From Tubulanus polymorphus (lineage: Eukaryota > Nemertea > Palaeonemertea > Tubulaniformes > Tubulanidae): a DNA stretch of 64,000 bases. Every line of letters begins with the position of its first letter. Within the stretch, counting starts at the first letter, position 1. The position numbers and the translations under genes are program-made. The stretch lies in NCBI RefSeq assembly GCF_964204645.1, contig NC_134028.1:10641001-10705000 (forward strand), in the 5' to 3' direction. The notes beneath the pieces are model-generated. The model did no database searches. It had not been told where the DNA came from and worked only from the letters and a program-made list of their open reading frames with translations. Shown here piece after piece: positions 1 through 15,500 of this stretch.

Positions 1-720
1 CAATGCTAAAAACAACTATCTGTTATTTAAGGCCTTGAACCACATATCATGAGTACTAAGTTTTATCTTGATCTGTTGAAGATTTTACTATTAGTAGCGA
101 TTCATAGAAATATGGGCCCCATCGCCCAGCCTTGGGCACTCCCTGGGGTCAAATCCAAAAACGACTCAATATTCTTTAAGGCTTTGCCCACAGATCTTTG
201 GTACCAAGTTTCATCTCGATCCAATTGACACTTATTAGGACAAGAAGCAATTCATAGAAATATGGACTCCAGGGTACCCCCTGGGGGTCAAACCCAAAGA
301 ATGCTCTATATTGCTTTAGACCTGGTCCCACAGATCAATAGTACCAGGTTTTACATTGAACTGATGAAAACTGTAGGACTAGTAGCCATTCATAGAAATA
401 CAGGCCCCACCACCCTTGGGCACCCCTGAGGGTCATATCCAAAAAAGGCTCTTCATTGTTTTAGCCCTTGGCCCACAAATCACAAGTACCAGGTTTTATC
501 ATGATCCAATAAAACCTGTATGACTAGAAGCGAATTAGAGAAATATGGGCCCCAGCCCCTTGAGCATCCCCTGGAGGTAAAATTAAAAAAACAGCACTAT
601 ATTGTTTCAGGCATTGGGCCACAGATCATTGGTACCAAGTTTTATATCGATCTGATAGAAAGACTAGTTGCGATTCATAGTAATATAGCTAGATGGGACT
701 TATGTCCCAAGTGGCCTTAA
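1..720 (+). repeat. Tandem array, unit about 125 bp, with Helentron-like tail
   Basis: About five diverged copies of a unit containing 'gattcatagaaatatggg', a CCCTTGGGCA-type block and 'ccacagatc..ggtaccaagtttta' follow each other. The array ends at 683-720 with a short hairpin GGGACTTATGTCCC followed by AAGTGGCCTTAA. This tail closely resembles the end of the family B elements elsewhere in the window, although the internal unit is different. The array starts before the window. It lies in an XPO6 intron. Open frames inside it are not coding. Confidence 0.75.
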
Positions 721-743
721 AGTGAAAATAAATATCACAGTAC

Positions 744-2161
744 CTGCATAATCGCTATGAATTGTGATTGGTTGTCTAATTCCTCTGTTTGCGATTTAAT
801 GACTGTAATAACTGGAGTTTTGAAGAAATATCTCCAGTTATAGATTAATAACTGATGTAAAATTGCGTAAAGTGTTGATTTAATATCAGGCGATGACCTC
901 TGAAAAACAAAAAGAATGACGTGAATACAATTCTAATACAGTGAAATTGAAGTCTCAAATGATTTGAAATTACCTCGGCTATAATTGGATAAATATGTTC
1001 CATGATTATAGAAATAATACTGGGTAGGAACGCTCGGAACGACGCCCCTGGTTCTTTCACAATCAATTCCAAAATCTTTAGAAATCTACGGTAGAGAGAC
1101 CATATAATAGAGTTCAAAATTTATAGAAATGAGGGACATAGTTTCAGATAACTCTTACTTCTCAATAACTTGTATCCCTGCAGTAGTTTCCTCCATTAGA
1201 ATTTTTGATAGTTGTTCCCTTGTGAACAAATTCATGAAGGTCTGAATGCTTTGTTCAGTAAACTGAACTCCCATTTGAACTTGTAAACTTTCAAATAATG
1301 CAAGGAAAAACACCAGGATGTCTTGTATAACATCTACAAATAAGAAGATTATACAATTATATTCCAGCATACACATTTCCAAATAAGTCTTATTTCTTAA
1401 AAATCTGGAGTAACATTACCTGGATTATGGATATAAACAGGAAATAATGATAGCGTGACTTGTACAACTTCCTGTATCGATTGATAGCAGATCTGTTTTG
1501 TTTTAACAACCTCTCCGGAAATTGATTCAACTTGATTCACCATCATTTCTAATGTTTTCTTTATACAAAGTTTGGCTTAAAAATGACACAAAATTTTGAT
1601 ATGTTTATTACCTACACATTTACCATGTTTGATAAACATGGGTCACACTATCCTCTCTCAGCAGGGATTTAAACTGGTGGCAGTCTTTTATGAGACTGGT
1701 ACGGCAAGGAACCCTATCTTATCAGCCTCAGTCCATTTTCTTGTAGACCATTATTAACGAATCTCAAACAAAATTTTGCTAACGTTATTCTATTCTTATA
1801 ACTATCCATGGACTTGACTCAGCAATTACATAAAAGGCAATCTCAATGGTGCTGCACATAGGTCTGCACATATGGGCACCCATGTTAATCAGACAGGGCT
1901 TCAAATCGCGGCAGAGTTCAAATCCTAGCCAAAGAATGATGAGGCCACACTAACACACATGTAGAACGTACCTTGCTCTTGAAGTGTTTTATCATCTGGT
2001 AACCCAGGTGATGATTTTAATTGCCTATACTGTTGCGTTAACTGTTTAATGAATCCTTCATGATGATTTGCTCTATCTAACCAATCCTGTTCTGTATCCA
2101 GTAAGTTCGGCCATGGCAATATCAAGTAATTAGCTAATGATTTATAAATCAAGAGTTGTAT
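744..2161 (-). CDS. XPO6: XPO6 exons 15-19 (C-terminal half)
   Basis: Five exons: 1972-2161 (LANYLILPWPNLLDTEQDWL), 1420-1575 (KTKQICYQSIQEVVQVTLSL), 1159-1333 (QMGVQFTEQSIQTFMNLFTR), 974-1085 (FLPSIISIIMEHIYPIIAE) and 744-899 (LLIYNWRYFFKTPVI, ending AIMQ). The acceptor of 1420-1575 was placed at 1576-1577 so that KLCIKKTLEMM joins in frame. The coding sequence continues past the left edge, after a donor at 743-742. Confidence 0.93.
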
Positions 2162-5100
2162 CTGAAATTAGAGTATGGTCACTATATAGCATGCCCGTAA
2201 GCAGACTGTACTTTGGAAGGGTGGGAATTTAGACATGTAGGAACTTATTTGACGATGGAGGCGGCAATTACGAATGCCATAAGCGCGAAGCTACCTGTGG
2301 GTAGGTTTGGGGGCCATCCCCCAAGAAAATTTGAAACATTTGAATCATTTGGTACATTTCCCGCCAAGTTAGTGTTAGTGTTAGTGAATATATCATATAA
2401 AAAAGTCACTGAAACACTAATGCGTAAACCAATAAATTATCTTAATAATTGACAAAAAATAGAACTCAGAATGTTGCAGGGAGGTGCTTTCAAACCCAAC
2501 GGCCTCCCTTGAGTACTGGCCTGCATAGATTATTGTTAAGATGCAGAGATAGATAAAAAGAGATCATGAGGCCATATTAGATCTTAAAGGGCAAATGCCA
2601 TCAAAATTGTACTTTCCGCGATTTCTTAACCAGAAGAAACTTTAGTATACATATAACGACCTGAGATGTGACTTATTGAAATAAATTGCCCATGGGCAAA
2701 GTGTGGTTTACTTTGAAAGCTAGATGTTGTTTGGAATAAGGACATTGCTTGAAAAATCTTATTAATTCGTGACCTCAAAGTTCCACAAGTTTATATTGTA
2801 TTTTATCTTTCTCAAAGAATTATTTTGTAGTCAAATAAGACCAAAGATATACATTTGTTTACGGTCCACGTCCAAAATTTTTTGTAGGGTACGGGGTAGG
2901 CGCGGCAGGCAAACTATTTTATATTTTCAAAAAAATATGTTTCACAATATGAATAAATATTCAAATAAGGCCATCCCAAAATAATTGTCTGTTTGCCGAC
3001 TCAACTTTTCAGGAAGAGTCGGTAAGTAGGTAGAAATTTTTTTTATTGCAAAAAATTTTTGGGCAAAAAAAAGATTTTTTCACCTTTGGGCTTTTTTACA
3101 TGTAAACAATATCGCAAAAAATCATCTACCGGGTACGTTGTGCACGGGAAATTTGTCTAATAGCGTAGATTTCAAGAATTATTCTAAAATTATAACTTCG
3201 TCCAGAGCATCATCTCTGTGTTAAAAATGAAACAGTACATTGAATATGTGCGCGCTTTTACGTTACCAGCTTTAAAATATAGTCACTATTAGAATGAATG
3301 GCAGCTTATTGGAACACTGCCAGTTTCCTGGAAAACTTAAACTAGGCCACATGTCAAGGCATGTTTTCACACGATGCACACGTGAATTCAAACATACGTA
3401 GCTCATACGTCGGCCGTTTTTATCAAAAATAAAATTTATTTCAATGAACCCCAGAAAAAAGTTTTCACTCGGTACCTTTGAAGTCTGGTCGGTCGGTTAC
3501 GGCAAACCGACCATTTATTTTGGGATGGCCTAAAATTCATGTGATGTCACATATCAGAGGGTGGCTGAATATTGGGTCTTGGAAACCTGGAAGCTAAAAT
3601 ACTGGTACAGAAGAAATCGGCTATTAGATCGTTTTAAATCCTGGAATTTACCCCTACAATATTCAGACCTCGACAGTTTGCTGCTTAGTATTTTCAGGTC
3701 ATTAGAAATTACAATTCATTACAAATTCTATCGAACAGAAAACACAGCGCTCATCTTCTGCTACGATTATTCTGCCTATTTTCATGTCAAACGTGCACGC
3801 GTTACAGCATCACCCTTAGTAGTGTACTGTACGAGCTTGTGTGTGTGTCGTGTAGCACTCCGCGCGCACGTGGCCTCGTGTAAGTGAATATTCACTTACA
3901 CCTCAATTTCAATCAAAACAATCACCGGGTATTAAAATGAAACAATACCTATGGCGGATGTGTGAAATAATAACATCCTCACCAGCAATGAGCATTTGAA
4001 ATTCGCACGTATACGGCACCTAGTCCAATGAAACGTACGCCATTCTATGGCTTTCCCAAAATTATTTTAGTAGCGCCGGAATTCCCCATATATCCCAAAA
4101 ACAGCCAATCCCATTCGCTCGTAGAGACGACGCCCCCCAATCGAGGTCATTGCAATTTTATACGCGAGAGCTTTTCCCGCCAAAAACAGTTTTTCGTAGA
4201 ATTTTAACTCAGTTGACCATGTCATCGACGGAGGTTCGCCATGTCTTCAATCGCATCGATTAAACGTCGTATAAGCCGAGAACCAATGAAACAAATGCTC
4301 ACAAAAAAAACCAACCGCCATTTTACATGAATTGGCTCAATGCCAACATCATATCGCTGACAAAGGTAAACCAAAAAGGAGCACGAATTGGCCATAATAG
4401 TTAGCGGAATAGTCATCTATTTATCCTTCACTCCACGCGTATAGTTCACATTCATCCCGCGGGTGGCGCTATTTATGATGTTAACTATGACAATCAACAC
4501 AAGCATGTGTGCACCCTAGTACGCGTAGCCTATGTATAATTGATAAAATAAACACCATTTGTTCACCGTATTCACTGACCTACAGCGCTACTCACTTATA
4601 TACGATTATCATGTCATATAAAACGGTAGCAGCACTATACAATGGTAAGAGTTTATTAATTCAAATCACTCCCAAAACGATAAAATATCGCATGAAATGT
4701 CTAGTGAAATGACTGGAAGCCGCGAGCATTTGTCAGAAATGACGTCAGAAACATGCACCTGCTAAGATAAACAATAACATCCTGTGCTGAAATTGCTAAT
4801 TTAAAAGTCACATTTCTCAGTAATGGCTGAACTAAAATTCAAACCAGTTCCATATTTGATATTTGTGAATACATCACATTTGAAAATGAATTTTACACAA
4901 TATTCTATTTTGATGGCATATGCTCTTTAAAGAGAGGGGTTATGGGTATGCAAGGCCATTGAAAACTAGCGGCCATGGCAACATACTGTTTGTCCAAACT
5001 AGGGGTCCAGGGACACCATGCCCACTTGGTGAAATGCTTGACAACCTGACGCAACATAACCACTGAAACAAAGTGTCAGATTTTGACAAAGAAGATAAAG

Positions 5101-8100
5101 TTCTTCCAACACATATAGCATTGAATTTTCACGTTTTTTATTTTGGACTGTTAAAGATGCTGCATAAACGATCGTGCGGAAATAAATCAAATTTTTTACC
5201 CTTTTTGGTAAAATTCTCTAAAAATAAGAAACCCACGGCTTTTCAACTTTGCGCATCATAAAGAAAAACAAATTACAAAATATATATTTGGTTAATCCGC
5301 TTAATTCACCCATTATTAGTGAAACTATTCGCAACTGAAATTGCGTTTAAATGTGCTAAAATAGATTTGAGCGTAGTGTATTAAAGAATCAACCGTCCAG
5401 ACCATTGACATAGACTCCCTAACCGAACTATAAATAACCTTGCCAGTCGCCACAATAATAGAACACGCCATGAACCACTATTTTGCAATTGATTGCAATA
5501 TGGAAATACTAAGTTATTTCACTATTCAATGCCCCCTGATGACCATATACAATTAGAATGTTGCTGAAGACAACTGATGCCCCCAAATCAGGGGAAATGC
5601 CTGTGTGTAAAATAGACCCTGAGCATATGTTGATGACCCGTTTATGAAAATTGAAAAATATAAAAAAGCTTTCAGTCATCCATCCATACAATTTCACCAA
5701 GTTATCTTAAAAACCATTTATGAGTTAAAAGCCTGGAAATTAAAAATACACAACTGCTCTTGGTGACCTTGACCTTTGACCTACAGTACCCGGAATCTAA
5801 TCAGTTACTCAAAGTCTCTAGGAAAACCCATCAATCAAATCAAAAAATTTCACCAAATTATCTGAAACCATCTATGAGTTAGGAAATGAAAGATACAAAA
5901 AACAGCTTCTATTAACCTCGATTTTTGACTTACAGGACCCGAAATCTACTCAGTTATCCATAGTCTCCATATAATCTCACCAAATTTATCTTAAACTGTT
6001 CATGAGTTAGAGCTTGGAAATGAAATTTACAAAATGGTTTTCTGTGATCTTGACCTTGAACCTACAGGACCCAAAATCTAATCAGTTACTAACCTCATCT
6101 AGTACAGCACAATTGTTGAATTTCAGGAAAATCTGTCCAATCTGTCAATTCGTATAAAAACAAATGACTCTGAAACTAACCACAATTGTGGTTATAAAAT
6201 ATGCATAGGTACCAATATCAACAGACAAATTGTATACAATTCAATATCAAGCTCCCCCTGTTGGCAAAGAAAAAAGGGTAATCCCAATTCTATGTGAGGA
6301 GATTTAAGAAAGTACTAACAAATACTAAACATCAATATTTTCTTTTAAAAAAAACTTGTTTCTGTGAATGAAGGCTGATTACATTACTAATCCAAAAAAC
6401 CTGTCTAGTTGCCTATGTCAAAGATCCGTTCCTAAAGGATACCTATGAAGAATTACAAACATGACAAAACATTAGGAAACTACCAGTCTCTGATTTCAGG
6501 CCAAAAATGGATACAAAAAAAGGTTAGGTCACAGAATTGCCATCTTGTAAATGCAAGATGCTACAGGATATCGATGGTTTCAAGTTCTGAATTTTCTCAT
6601 TTGATGGCGCTAGTCATAATTGGAATTTGGAACCTAAATATGCCATGTTTTAATCCGCTGCAATAAAAATCTTGCTTGAAGCGTGAATTCTGGGCCCAAA
6701 ATTTCAGTACTACCCTGACTAAGCCACGAAGAGGCCTTGAATAATATAATCCTGTAATAAATCCTAGTGTGAACACTGATATCATGTGGAAATGGCATTT
6801 TGGCAGTGACTCGCAGACTGTACCATTGATTAAAACTTGGATAATTCATCGTAGATTAATTAAGCTAGTACGGTACATGTATATTATAGTGTAGTTTATT
6901 TTGCATTATAGATTGATACAAAGATATGTAATAACAATATGATACGGAACGCTATGAAAATATAATAACAATCATTGTAGCAATAGATTATGCGAGGAAT
7001 TAGGAAAAGCCAAAGTTGGCTTAAACTAGCCCTAATCCCTCGTCCATTCACTCCCACATGCGCACCCTCATTCACTCTCATATGCACACGTTACCAAACA
7101 ATTGGATACATACATTCAAAATGGAAAAACAAGCAAGTAGCATGCAAAGGGTATCAATCAATAAATAGAACTAAGGAAATGATGAAGACTTTTTTTAAAA
7201 GCTGATGGAGATTAAGGGCATTTGAGGCTTGTGCTTAAACTGTTCCAGAATTTGGCCCCTTGGATTTTGATAGACTTGTATTTGTAATTGGATTTAGCAA
7301 ATGCTATATGTAGGAACGTATTAAGTAATTTAGTCGAGTGACATCACTCAGTGACAGGGCCAGGCTTATCTGATGCATCATACAGTCAAAGCTCATTAAC
7401 CCAATAGCACTTAAGCCGCCTGTCTCCGCCCTGCATATTACTCCGCAAGCAGCCCGAATCCGCCCCGGCACTTTTTTCGTATGCTGCACGAAAACGGTTA
7501 TAGTGGGATTTGTACCCAAGAGCTTATGATTAACTATACACCAAAGTCCTTAAATTACCAAACAGAAATCAACTTCCTCCTATTTCAATTTCTCGAGTAT
7601 TTCGAGTTTGAACATGACACATCTGAGCCTCACTTCAAATCCAAGTAAGTTTGGATGAATTTTGGGGGGCCATAAGGACACAATTTTGGTGGCCAACCTC
7701 ATCAAAACATACATTATATGAAAGTCTTCACTATTTACTACAAAATATAACTAACTTGTAATGCATGGAAATAAACAGCAAAAAGAGCTATTCGGTATCG
7801 TGATGAACTTATATATAACTTTGAATTTCTGAGGAGTAATTGACACTACATAGTGCAATTCCTGCATGCTAATGGGTTAATATGAAAAGGCCTACATGAG
7901 ATTTTTTTTGTTTTTGTGATTTCTTGCTCACATGGCTGGGGTATCAATTCACAATCAGATGATATGAAACCTGTTTAGGACCCCTACCACAATGGTCAGT
8001 TGATAATTAATCAGTAATCTAAATGGCCTGAGTATGGGGGGATGGGGAGTAGTTTATCAAAGCATACATGAGATAAGAAGAAATATATCATAAAACTTAC

Positions 8101-9479
8101 ATCGTTACTGAAACTACTGTAATAGCCTTGACTACAATTGTTATATAAAGCCTGAATTTCAGGAAGCTGCAGTAGAAACGGTGGTCTGACTAGTGTCATT
8201 AAGGAAACGAACAGGTGAGCCGCGGAATGTACAATTTTCTTTGGTATCTGAAATATTTGATAGAATACTCTTAGTAACCTCATATGAACCCTATAACCTT
8301 CTTAATTTTCATTTGTACTTACATCTTTCTCAAACAATGGTGTAACTACTTTTATGTGGCTCATCACTATCGATACAAATTTATCTTTGTGCTGTGTATG
8401 TTGCTGAGTTTCAGAACCAAACTGAGTTAACCAATGAGTGAATGTCTTTAATGAAGCCAATGACTGAGCATGTCTGCAAATAAATAAAATATCATTCCAA
8501 ATAATTGTTTGTTAAACTTTCTTGCTTAACTCTTTCGCCACCAGTCTCAACTAGAGTAAAAAAAAATTGTATGTTCAACTAGAAACAATCGTTCTATGTG
8601 GTCGAGTGAGCAACAAGTTCTCTATCTCTTCACAACTTACAATAAATCAGTTCAGCTGTTCAAATTTAACAATAGTTACGTATAAGACCATAAACTTTTA
8701 CAGGAAAATCGTAACAGTTGGCAGGTCTGATAGCCCGCGCAAACTGTAACTACCCTGTAACATAATCCTCTCATCACAAACCTTAGCGTCATATCGTAGT
8801 GCAAGTACTCGAATCAAGTTGAGGGCTCAGGTGCCTAAAATTCAACTCTTCAATAAGATTGAGTTCTTGATAGAACAAATCAAGATCTTTAATGATGTGA
8901 TATTATCAAACTGCTTCACGAATGCATGTTGAAATCAATTAGGATTTATTGAGTACAGGTGGTTTAATTCAGTTTCAAAGCTGAATCACATCAAAAACAT
9001 GGTATAAGTACATATATACATAAGTGCCATATGCCAATGGGTACAATTAGTTCATGCAACTCCCAACGGAACTATGAAAGCGCCAAACAACTAAGGTACA
9101 TCAGTACTTTTTACGTGGTAGCCCTTGTGGATCCACGTATCCCGGATATGTGTCGCGCTCCTTCAAAATAGTTGCATACTATGAACTAATAAGAATTATT
9201 TTAGTGAAATCTTTGTGCGCTTCCCAGTGCCAAATTTAAACCAGCAAGGCAGAAACCCGTTGTCGCTGCTTTGCAGCTATATTTATATATTATTATTACT
9301 TCATTATAAAAAAAATTTCATTTGAATGCCACTTGAAACAATGCATTCATACGTGCACTAGCGAGCATTTCAATATCACTATATAAAAGTGTATACCGTA
9401 GTCGCGCATGGCGTGAACGTTCGCTTAAACTTATATGGTCAATCAGAACAGACTACCAACAGTGGATATATAATATATG

Positions 9480-9554
<75 letters not shown>

Positions 9555-12500
9555 CAAAAAACCCATTTTTGCTGGGTTGGCTCCTTCAATGTCAGCCTAA
9601 TAAATCCCGATTGACCTTCACAATTGAATCTCATCAAGCAATTTCACGATATCCATCAATTCCTTGATCTATAAGGCCAAAAAATATATATTCTGTTTCT
9701 GGTCAGGTCCTTCTGCACAAAATGATGTGGTGATGCAGTTTTTTTTTAAATCTTACATTTGAATATCGAGTGTGATGGATAAGTCGACAGGAACAAGTCC
9801 GAACGGACGTATAGTAGCCGGCCCTTTCAAAATTGATATCGATATCAACATGCTTTTGGTTTTCATTCACAATCGACAATAGCAATGAATAGTTGGACGA
9901 AACTGCGTTTTACTTCCTCGTTTGACGATATTGGCTACTAGATGGCGCTAGCACACGGTGCGCGAATTTTGGAGCCAGTTTTTGTTTCCGAATAAAAAAT
10001 TTCGACGCTGGGGTTCTAGATCGACGCGCGCGCTGAAGAGAATACATTTTTTTTTTGGCCTAACAGTAAATATTTTTGCAATTTGTTCACCCAGTACTGG
10101 GAGAGACTGGTTTGCGGGGCTGGTTGCTGGTATAACCCCTCCTAAATTTTGATAGGCTCCTTAAATGTCAGCCTGGCAAAATCCCAATTAACCTTTCCAA
10201 ATAAAATTCAAGAAATCTCCCCCTCCCATAAGCCTGGAGTAATCCCTTTCTTCACATGCCTCAAGCAACGTGTCCTCCCAGAAGCCTGGAGAATGTTGAG
10301 GCCTTTCTCACCATGCCCCTCTATTCCTGGATCCATATTATGCCTTACAATATATATTACAATAAATATAGAAAATTGTACACCCTGTACTGAGAGTGGC
10401 TGGTTTGCAGTGCTCTGTATGGGGATACTTTCATCGCGGAGAATTGACCAATTAAGTATACATAGTATATATTACATTGAAACTTTGTATGGGTCTATGT
10501 CCACCTTACATTTCTAACATCACTAACGCTCCACTGTGCCCCAGTTAACAAACTAATACAAATAATCAGGCTCCAAAACAGATCGCTAATGCAAACGTTA
10601 ATAAAATGACTTCAATTAATGATGACAAAACAAGTATTCCAGTCGTGTAAATATCAGACTCATCTCTAAAAATTTGACGCTATCAGTGAATCAGCCGTGT
10701 GGCGAACCCGGAAGTAAATTTCCGCATTTTGAAACCACATTTTCGTTATCTTGATGCAACGTTACCTTACGCACGGAATATCAAAACTAGATGAATCATT
10801 GAACACATCGCACACAATAAATCGTTATATCATACGCCTTGAATATCAGTATTCGCGCTAGAAATGATGAATATCAACCTATTCAATCGTGCCGCCATTT
10901 TGTTTGTGAAATAACGCGCACCAGCTGATCCACCTCGTTCAATGTTCGATGTTGATGACATGATGGAAGTCAAAACCGGGTCAACACAAATTTTATAGAA
11001 CTCTTTGAAAGCCCATAACTACCGAACCAAGCGTCGGATCTTGGTGATATAAAGTTCTTCCGACGCAAATAGCATTGAATTTTCACATGTGTTATTTTGG
11101 ACATTTAAAGATGCTGCATAAGAAAACGTGCTGAAATAAATCAAATTTTTGAAAATTTTTGGTAAATTTCTCAAAAAAATATGAAACCCACGGCTTTCAA
11201 CATTGCGCACCATAAAGAAAAACCAATTACGAAATATATTTTTGCTTAATCCGTTCAATTCGCCCATTAGTAGTGAAATTACAGGTTAATGAAATTGCGT
11301 TCGAGTGTGCTAAAAACAGCTTCGAGCGTAGTGTATTAAAGGATAACTAGCATACCTCCATCAAAATGCCACTTTAAGTTTTAATTTGTTGAGGGGGTGA
11401 TAATAAATGGATCAGTACCAAAAATCTTGATTATAGTTGTTTATTAGTTGATGTAGAGCCGTTTGAAAAACGGCAAATTCATCGTCTGCTAACCACGTAT
11501 ATTGAAAACCGACTACTAGCGCCGCCACCGTCGTGTGACGTCACAAGTTGAACCGGCTTTGTTGCATTACATTGGAAACTTATCAATAACGCTTATAAAT
11601 GATATTTAAACAAATAAATGTTTTTAATGTGATCGTGATTATTCAATATGGATTGAAATAATTCGGACAGGCGTTTTTCCTTCCTTTATTGATAATATAT
11701 TGGGTTTCTAGAAGTAGGGCAAAATGTCAATTCGAAAGTAACGCCGTAGACAGAGAGCTGAGTTCTATTGTACTGCCGGGTAGCCCGGGGGTTGTTTAGG
11801 TTTTGGTTACGATAAGAAAATTGATAATTGACGTATTTTTGTCAAGTAACCTAGCCTGAGGCCGTAGTGTCACACCGAGAGGCTTGATTGCGCATAGTAA
11901 CTCCAGGCGTCAATCTCGGGGATTCAGTATATTAATTACCGTACACAATGCCCGCGCGCAATTAGAGTCTTATCAACGATGCGGTCTGTTTTGGTTAATC
12001 TAGTCCATATCTTTGCTGGTAGTCTTATGCTACAGATGCAAAGAGGATGGCGGATGACCGAAGTCAAAATTCTACGCTCGCGAAAAAAGAGAAAAAACGA
12101 GTGATCGGAAAGAGATGTGCTGTTTGGGGATGCGGGAATACCAATGCTAATTCAGGATTGGGCATTCATGGTTTCCCAGATCGCGAGAAATCACCTGTGC
12201 GGTTTAAGTCATGGTGTAGCATTATCAATCACACTCGAGCAGATTTCACCTATACGAAAACCGGATCATTCGTATGTACGGACCACTTCGATGACGAGCA
12301 ATGCAACCGAAAGAAATATAAAATGATGAAGGAAATAAACCCGACTGGGCGATTTCAGTGGCTTCTTGAGCCAGGTGCTGTGCCATCCATTGCTAGAATG
12401 CCTAAGAAGCCAGTACACGGTACTCCTGTTCCATCAACGTCACTAGCAGCGCGGCGGCAACGAGGGCCGGAATCAACTACTAAATCAGAAAATATGTCAA

Positions 12501-15500
12501 AACGGACAGCTGCCGAAAAAAGGACACGGAAACGGGTAATTATCTTATTCTTGATGTTCGTTAATCTTTTTACCCTATTTCCATTTTTGTTTGTTTGTTC
12601 GATCAGGGTATTCATTTCATGTCCCGGCGCCGGTGTGACATTATCTGCCCAATAAATAAATTTGAATTTGACTTGACAAGCCACTCATGACTCAGTTGGC
12701 GGTCCCGGAGTAGTTTGCGAAAAGGACAACTATGGTATATTAATTCACTAAATATTGACCCCATAGGCACATGTGGTTACGCCAGGGTAAACTTAGATAA
12801 GTGGTATGTGTATTTGAACAGCTTAGGAAGACTGAGTCGAGTGATATCGATTGTCTAGGCCTACTTACTAAAAAACAATTCAATCCAATTAAATTTATTT
12901 CATCCGAGCAGTAGGCCTAATACAAGTTACACGATTCTGGAGGGTCCCCAAGCTACTACACACCCCATGGCCGAACTCTGTGCCAAAAAGAATGAACACT
13001 AACTGATATTCTGCTTATAATTTACATTTAGCGGGATAGAGAGTATGAATGATGAAGTCACTACTGATCCTCATTTGTGATTTCTCAGATTTTCTCAGTC
13101 TCGCTCTGTATCATTATGATTCCTTTGCTCAAAAGATGTTATGCATGTTGTATTTTGGGGCTACAACGTATACGACAAGAGCCAATGCTGTCATTGATGA
13201 TTTATGTCATGATCGATATTGAGTGATTTTTGATTGTCATACTTATTTCAGCTCGCCAATGATGCAATATCAGACGATACGTATGATGATAGAGAATTTC
13301 TTATGCATCAAGAGTCTGAAGCAGCTGAAGATGAAGGTGCTGGTGAAATCCATCATCAAGACCTTGATACAGTACAGGTTAGTTTTGCTGCCCATATGAT
13401 TGTCAATACTGAATTTTTCAAATGACTCCGACACAATTGGCTTATCAAAATCCATATCGAAATCAAGTTCGTACAATAAAAAATGCTGTTTTAACCCTAA
13501 AAGGACATTATCAGTAACCTCATTAAATAATTGAGGCCTACTATTATTTGTTTTGGCTGAGAAATGTAAATCAATCGAAAATCTTATTTGTGTTATATTT
13601 TTAAGAAGTAGGCCCACTATAGGCCTATCACTCTTGGGTTGCAGTTTTAGCTGTCCGGTGAAGCCTTGACAAAGCCTATGTAACGTGAATTAAATCATCT
13701 CTTTTTAGACCCACAGTAAAAAGTCCGCTCAGGCAAACTTGATGCCTCAACATAGATCGGCGGCCATTCAAGTGAATAGAAGACACAAAACGTTCGATAG
13801 AGGTATGTTCTAATGCTTTTATTCATTAGCAATGAGTTATGTTGATGTATTATATGGTTGTTATATGGTAGTCATTTTTTTCAATTATAGGGACTCAGAC
13901 TGGTTCTCCGGTGATTGAAGTTCAAGAATCAGGATCATTGGATGTAGTCAATGCAGGTAAATAGACTCAGTTTCTCCTTTTGTGTTTGTGTGTTATCAGT
14001 CATACAAAATTATTCTTTGAAGAGAATTTACTGATTCATGCCACATGATGAATCCCTATAACAATTGTAGAGGCCCACTCAAATGTTGAAAAGCTTTTTT
14101 ATTCAATGGAAGCAGTTCTATTGATGTCAAACTATAGTAATGATTTGATTCAATTTCATGTCAAGGAGTTCATATTCAATTTTTTGTTTACGAAGGAACC
14201 CAAACTGATATGGAGCAACCAGTGACAGTGAAGAGTTGTGGTTGTGAATGTGCTTGTGGATCAAAAAAACTAACCTGTAGTCATAGATCGTCCACCTCTG
14301 ACATGGAAGACGCATATATCGATAACCCACATGATGTCGATTATACGCCAGATTCCGATAGTGAAGATGATGCAATAAGTGTCGAAGAGTTTCACATAGA
14401 TCAGAAGTAAGAATTATTGGGCTGGATTGTACCCTAAGCGACCAAGACATTCTTGCTTTTATTAAAAAGATATACATGTTTATGTCATGTGCAGTCTGAT
14501 GTAACTCGTCATTTTTCTTTTTTTAGTGAAGATCCAGTTGATGAAAAAAAATACTTTGTATTTCATTCTCAACTGATGTTACTATTTAGCACTTGTCCAG
14601 TGTGTTCAAATACGTGTAGTCGACTGGTTAAAAGGATAGGGACATTCATATCAATTAAGCAGAAATGTTTGCTACCACAATGTGCATATGAAAGGTTAGT
14701 TAATTTCGGTGTGAAAAAATGTGTTTGCCCTCAGTGGATTTCTAAACCATACCTTGTAAATGTATTTCAGATTTTGGGACAGTCAGCCTTATATAGGCAG
14801 CATTCCAGCAGGAAACATTTTGCTGTCTACATCGATACTGTTTGCGGGCTCAACTGCTGCTAAAGTTCTAAAAGTTCTGAACTACTTTGGATGTCAGGGG
14901 TACCATTTCACCACTTTCTTCCGTCACCAACGAAATTTCCTGTGGCCGGCCATTGAAACAGTGTGGAAAACAAGCCAGGAAGAAGTAATCGAAGCAGTGA
15001 AAACTTCAGGAAAACCTGTCATAGTCGGAGGAGATGGCAGATCAGACAGCCCTGGCCATTGTGCTAAATTTGGCTCGTATTCTTTGATGGAGCTTAATGT
15101 TAACAAGATTTTAGATGTGAGGCTTGTTCAGGTAAGTGGCTAGGTTTATAAGTTTTCAATTGGACAATACCGTCATGAATCATGAAGTTATCTTTTTCAT
15201 TTTCCGTTGCAGTCAAATGAGGAGAATGTTACTCATAGCGTAAATATGGAGACGGAAAGCCTGATAAGATGTGTGCAGTTTCTGAAATCTGTTGATGTTG
15301 ACATCTCGAAAATAGTAATGGATCGTCATGTACAGATAAACAAATGGCTCCGTGAAAATCTACCCGAAGCTGATCACCGTTTTGATGTGTGGCATCTTGC
15401 TAAGAGTATGTCTCCGTTTAATTTCCCAGGTTGAAAGCAATATTTTACTGATCAGATTTCTTATAAATAAGTGTTTTCTTTTGTCGATTCAGGCTTGAAG

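Larger units (their letters stand above)
4999..6560 (+). mobile_element. Old Helentron-like family B copy, with repeat D nested
   Basis: The family B 5' start CTAGGGGTCCAGGGACACC is at 4999. It is interrupted at about 5060-5440 by repeat D, and the B interior resumes near 5450 with the 'caccacaatcatagaaca' block and the 'actattcaatgccccctg' block. The rest is diverged, and the usual 3' hairpin is not recognisable. Confidence 0.55.

Noticed and set aside
1890-1925. B-box-like GAGTTCAAATCC suggesting a tRNA
   Set aside because: No A box at a workable distance and no cloverleaf.
3561-3887. 108-codon plus-strand frame
   Set aside because: Similar to the non-coding interior of the MITE at 34484-35086; no protein motif.
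9389-9667. 92-codon plus-strand open frame
   Set aside because: It is created by the (TA)n microsatellite; no conserved residues.
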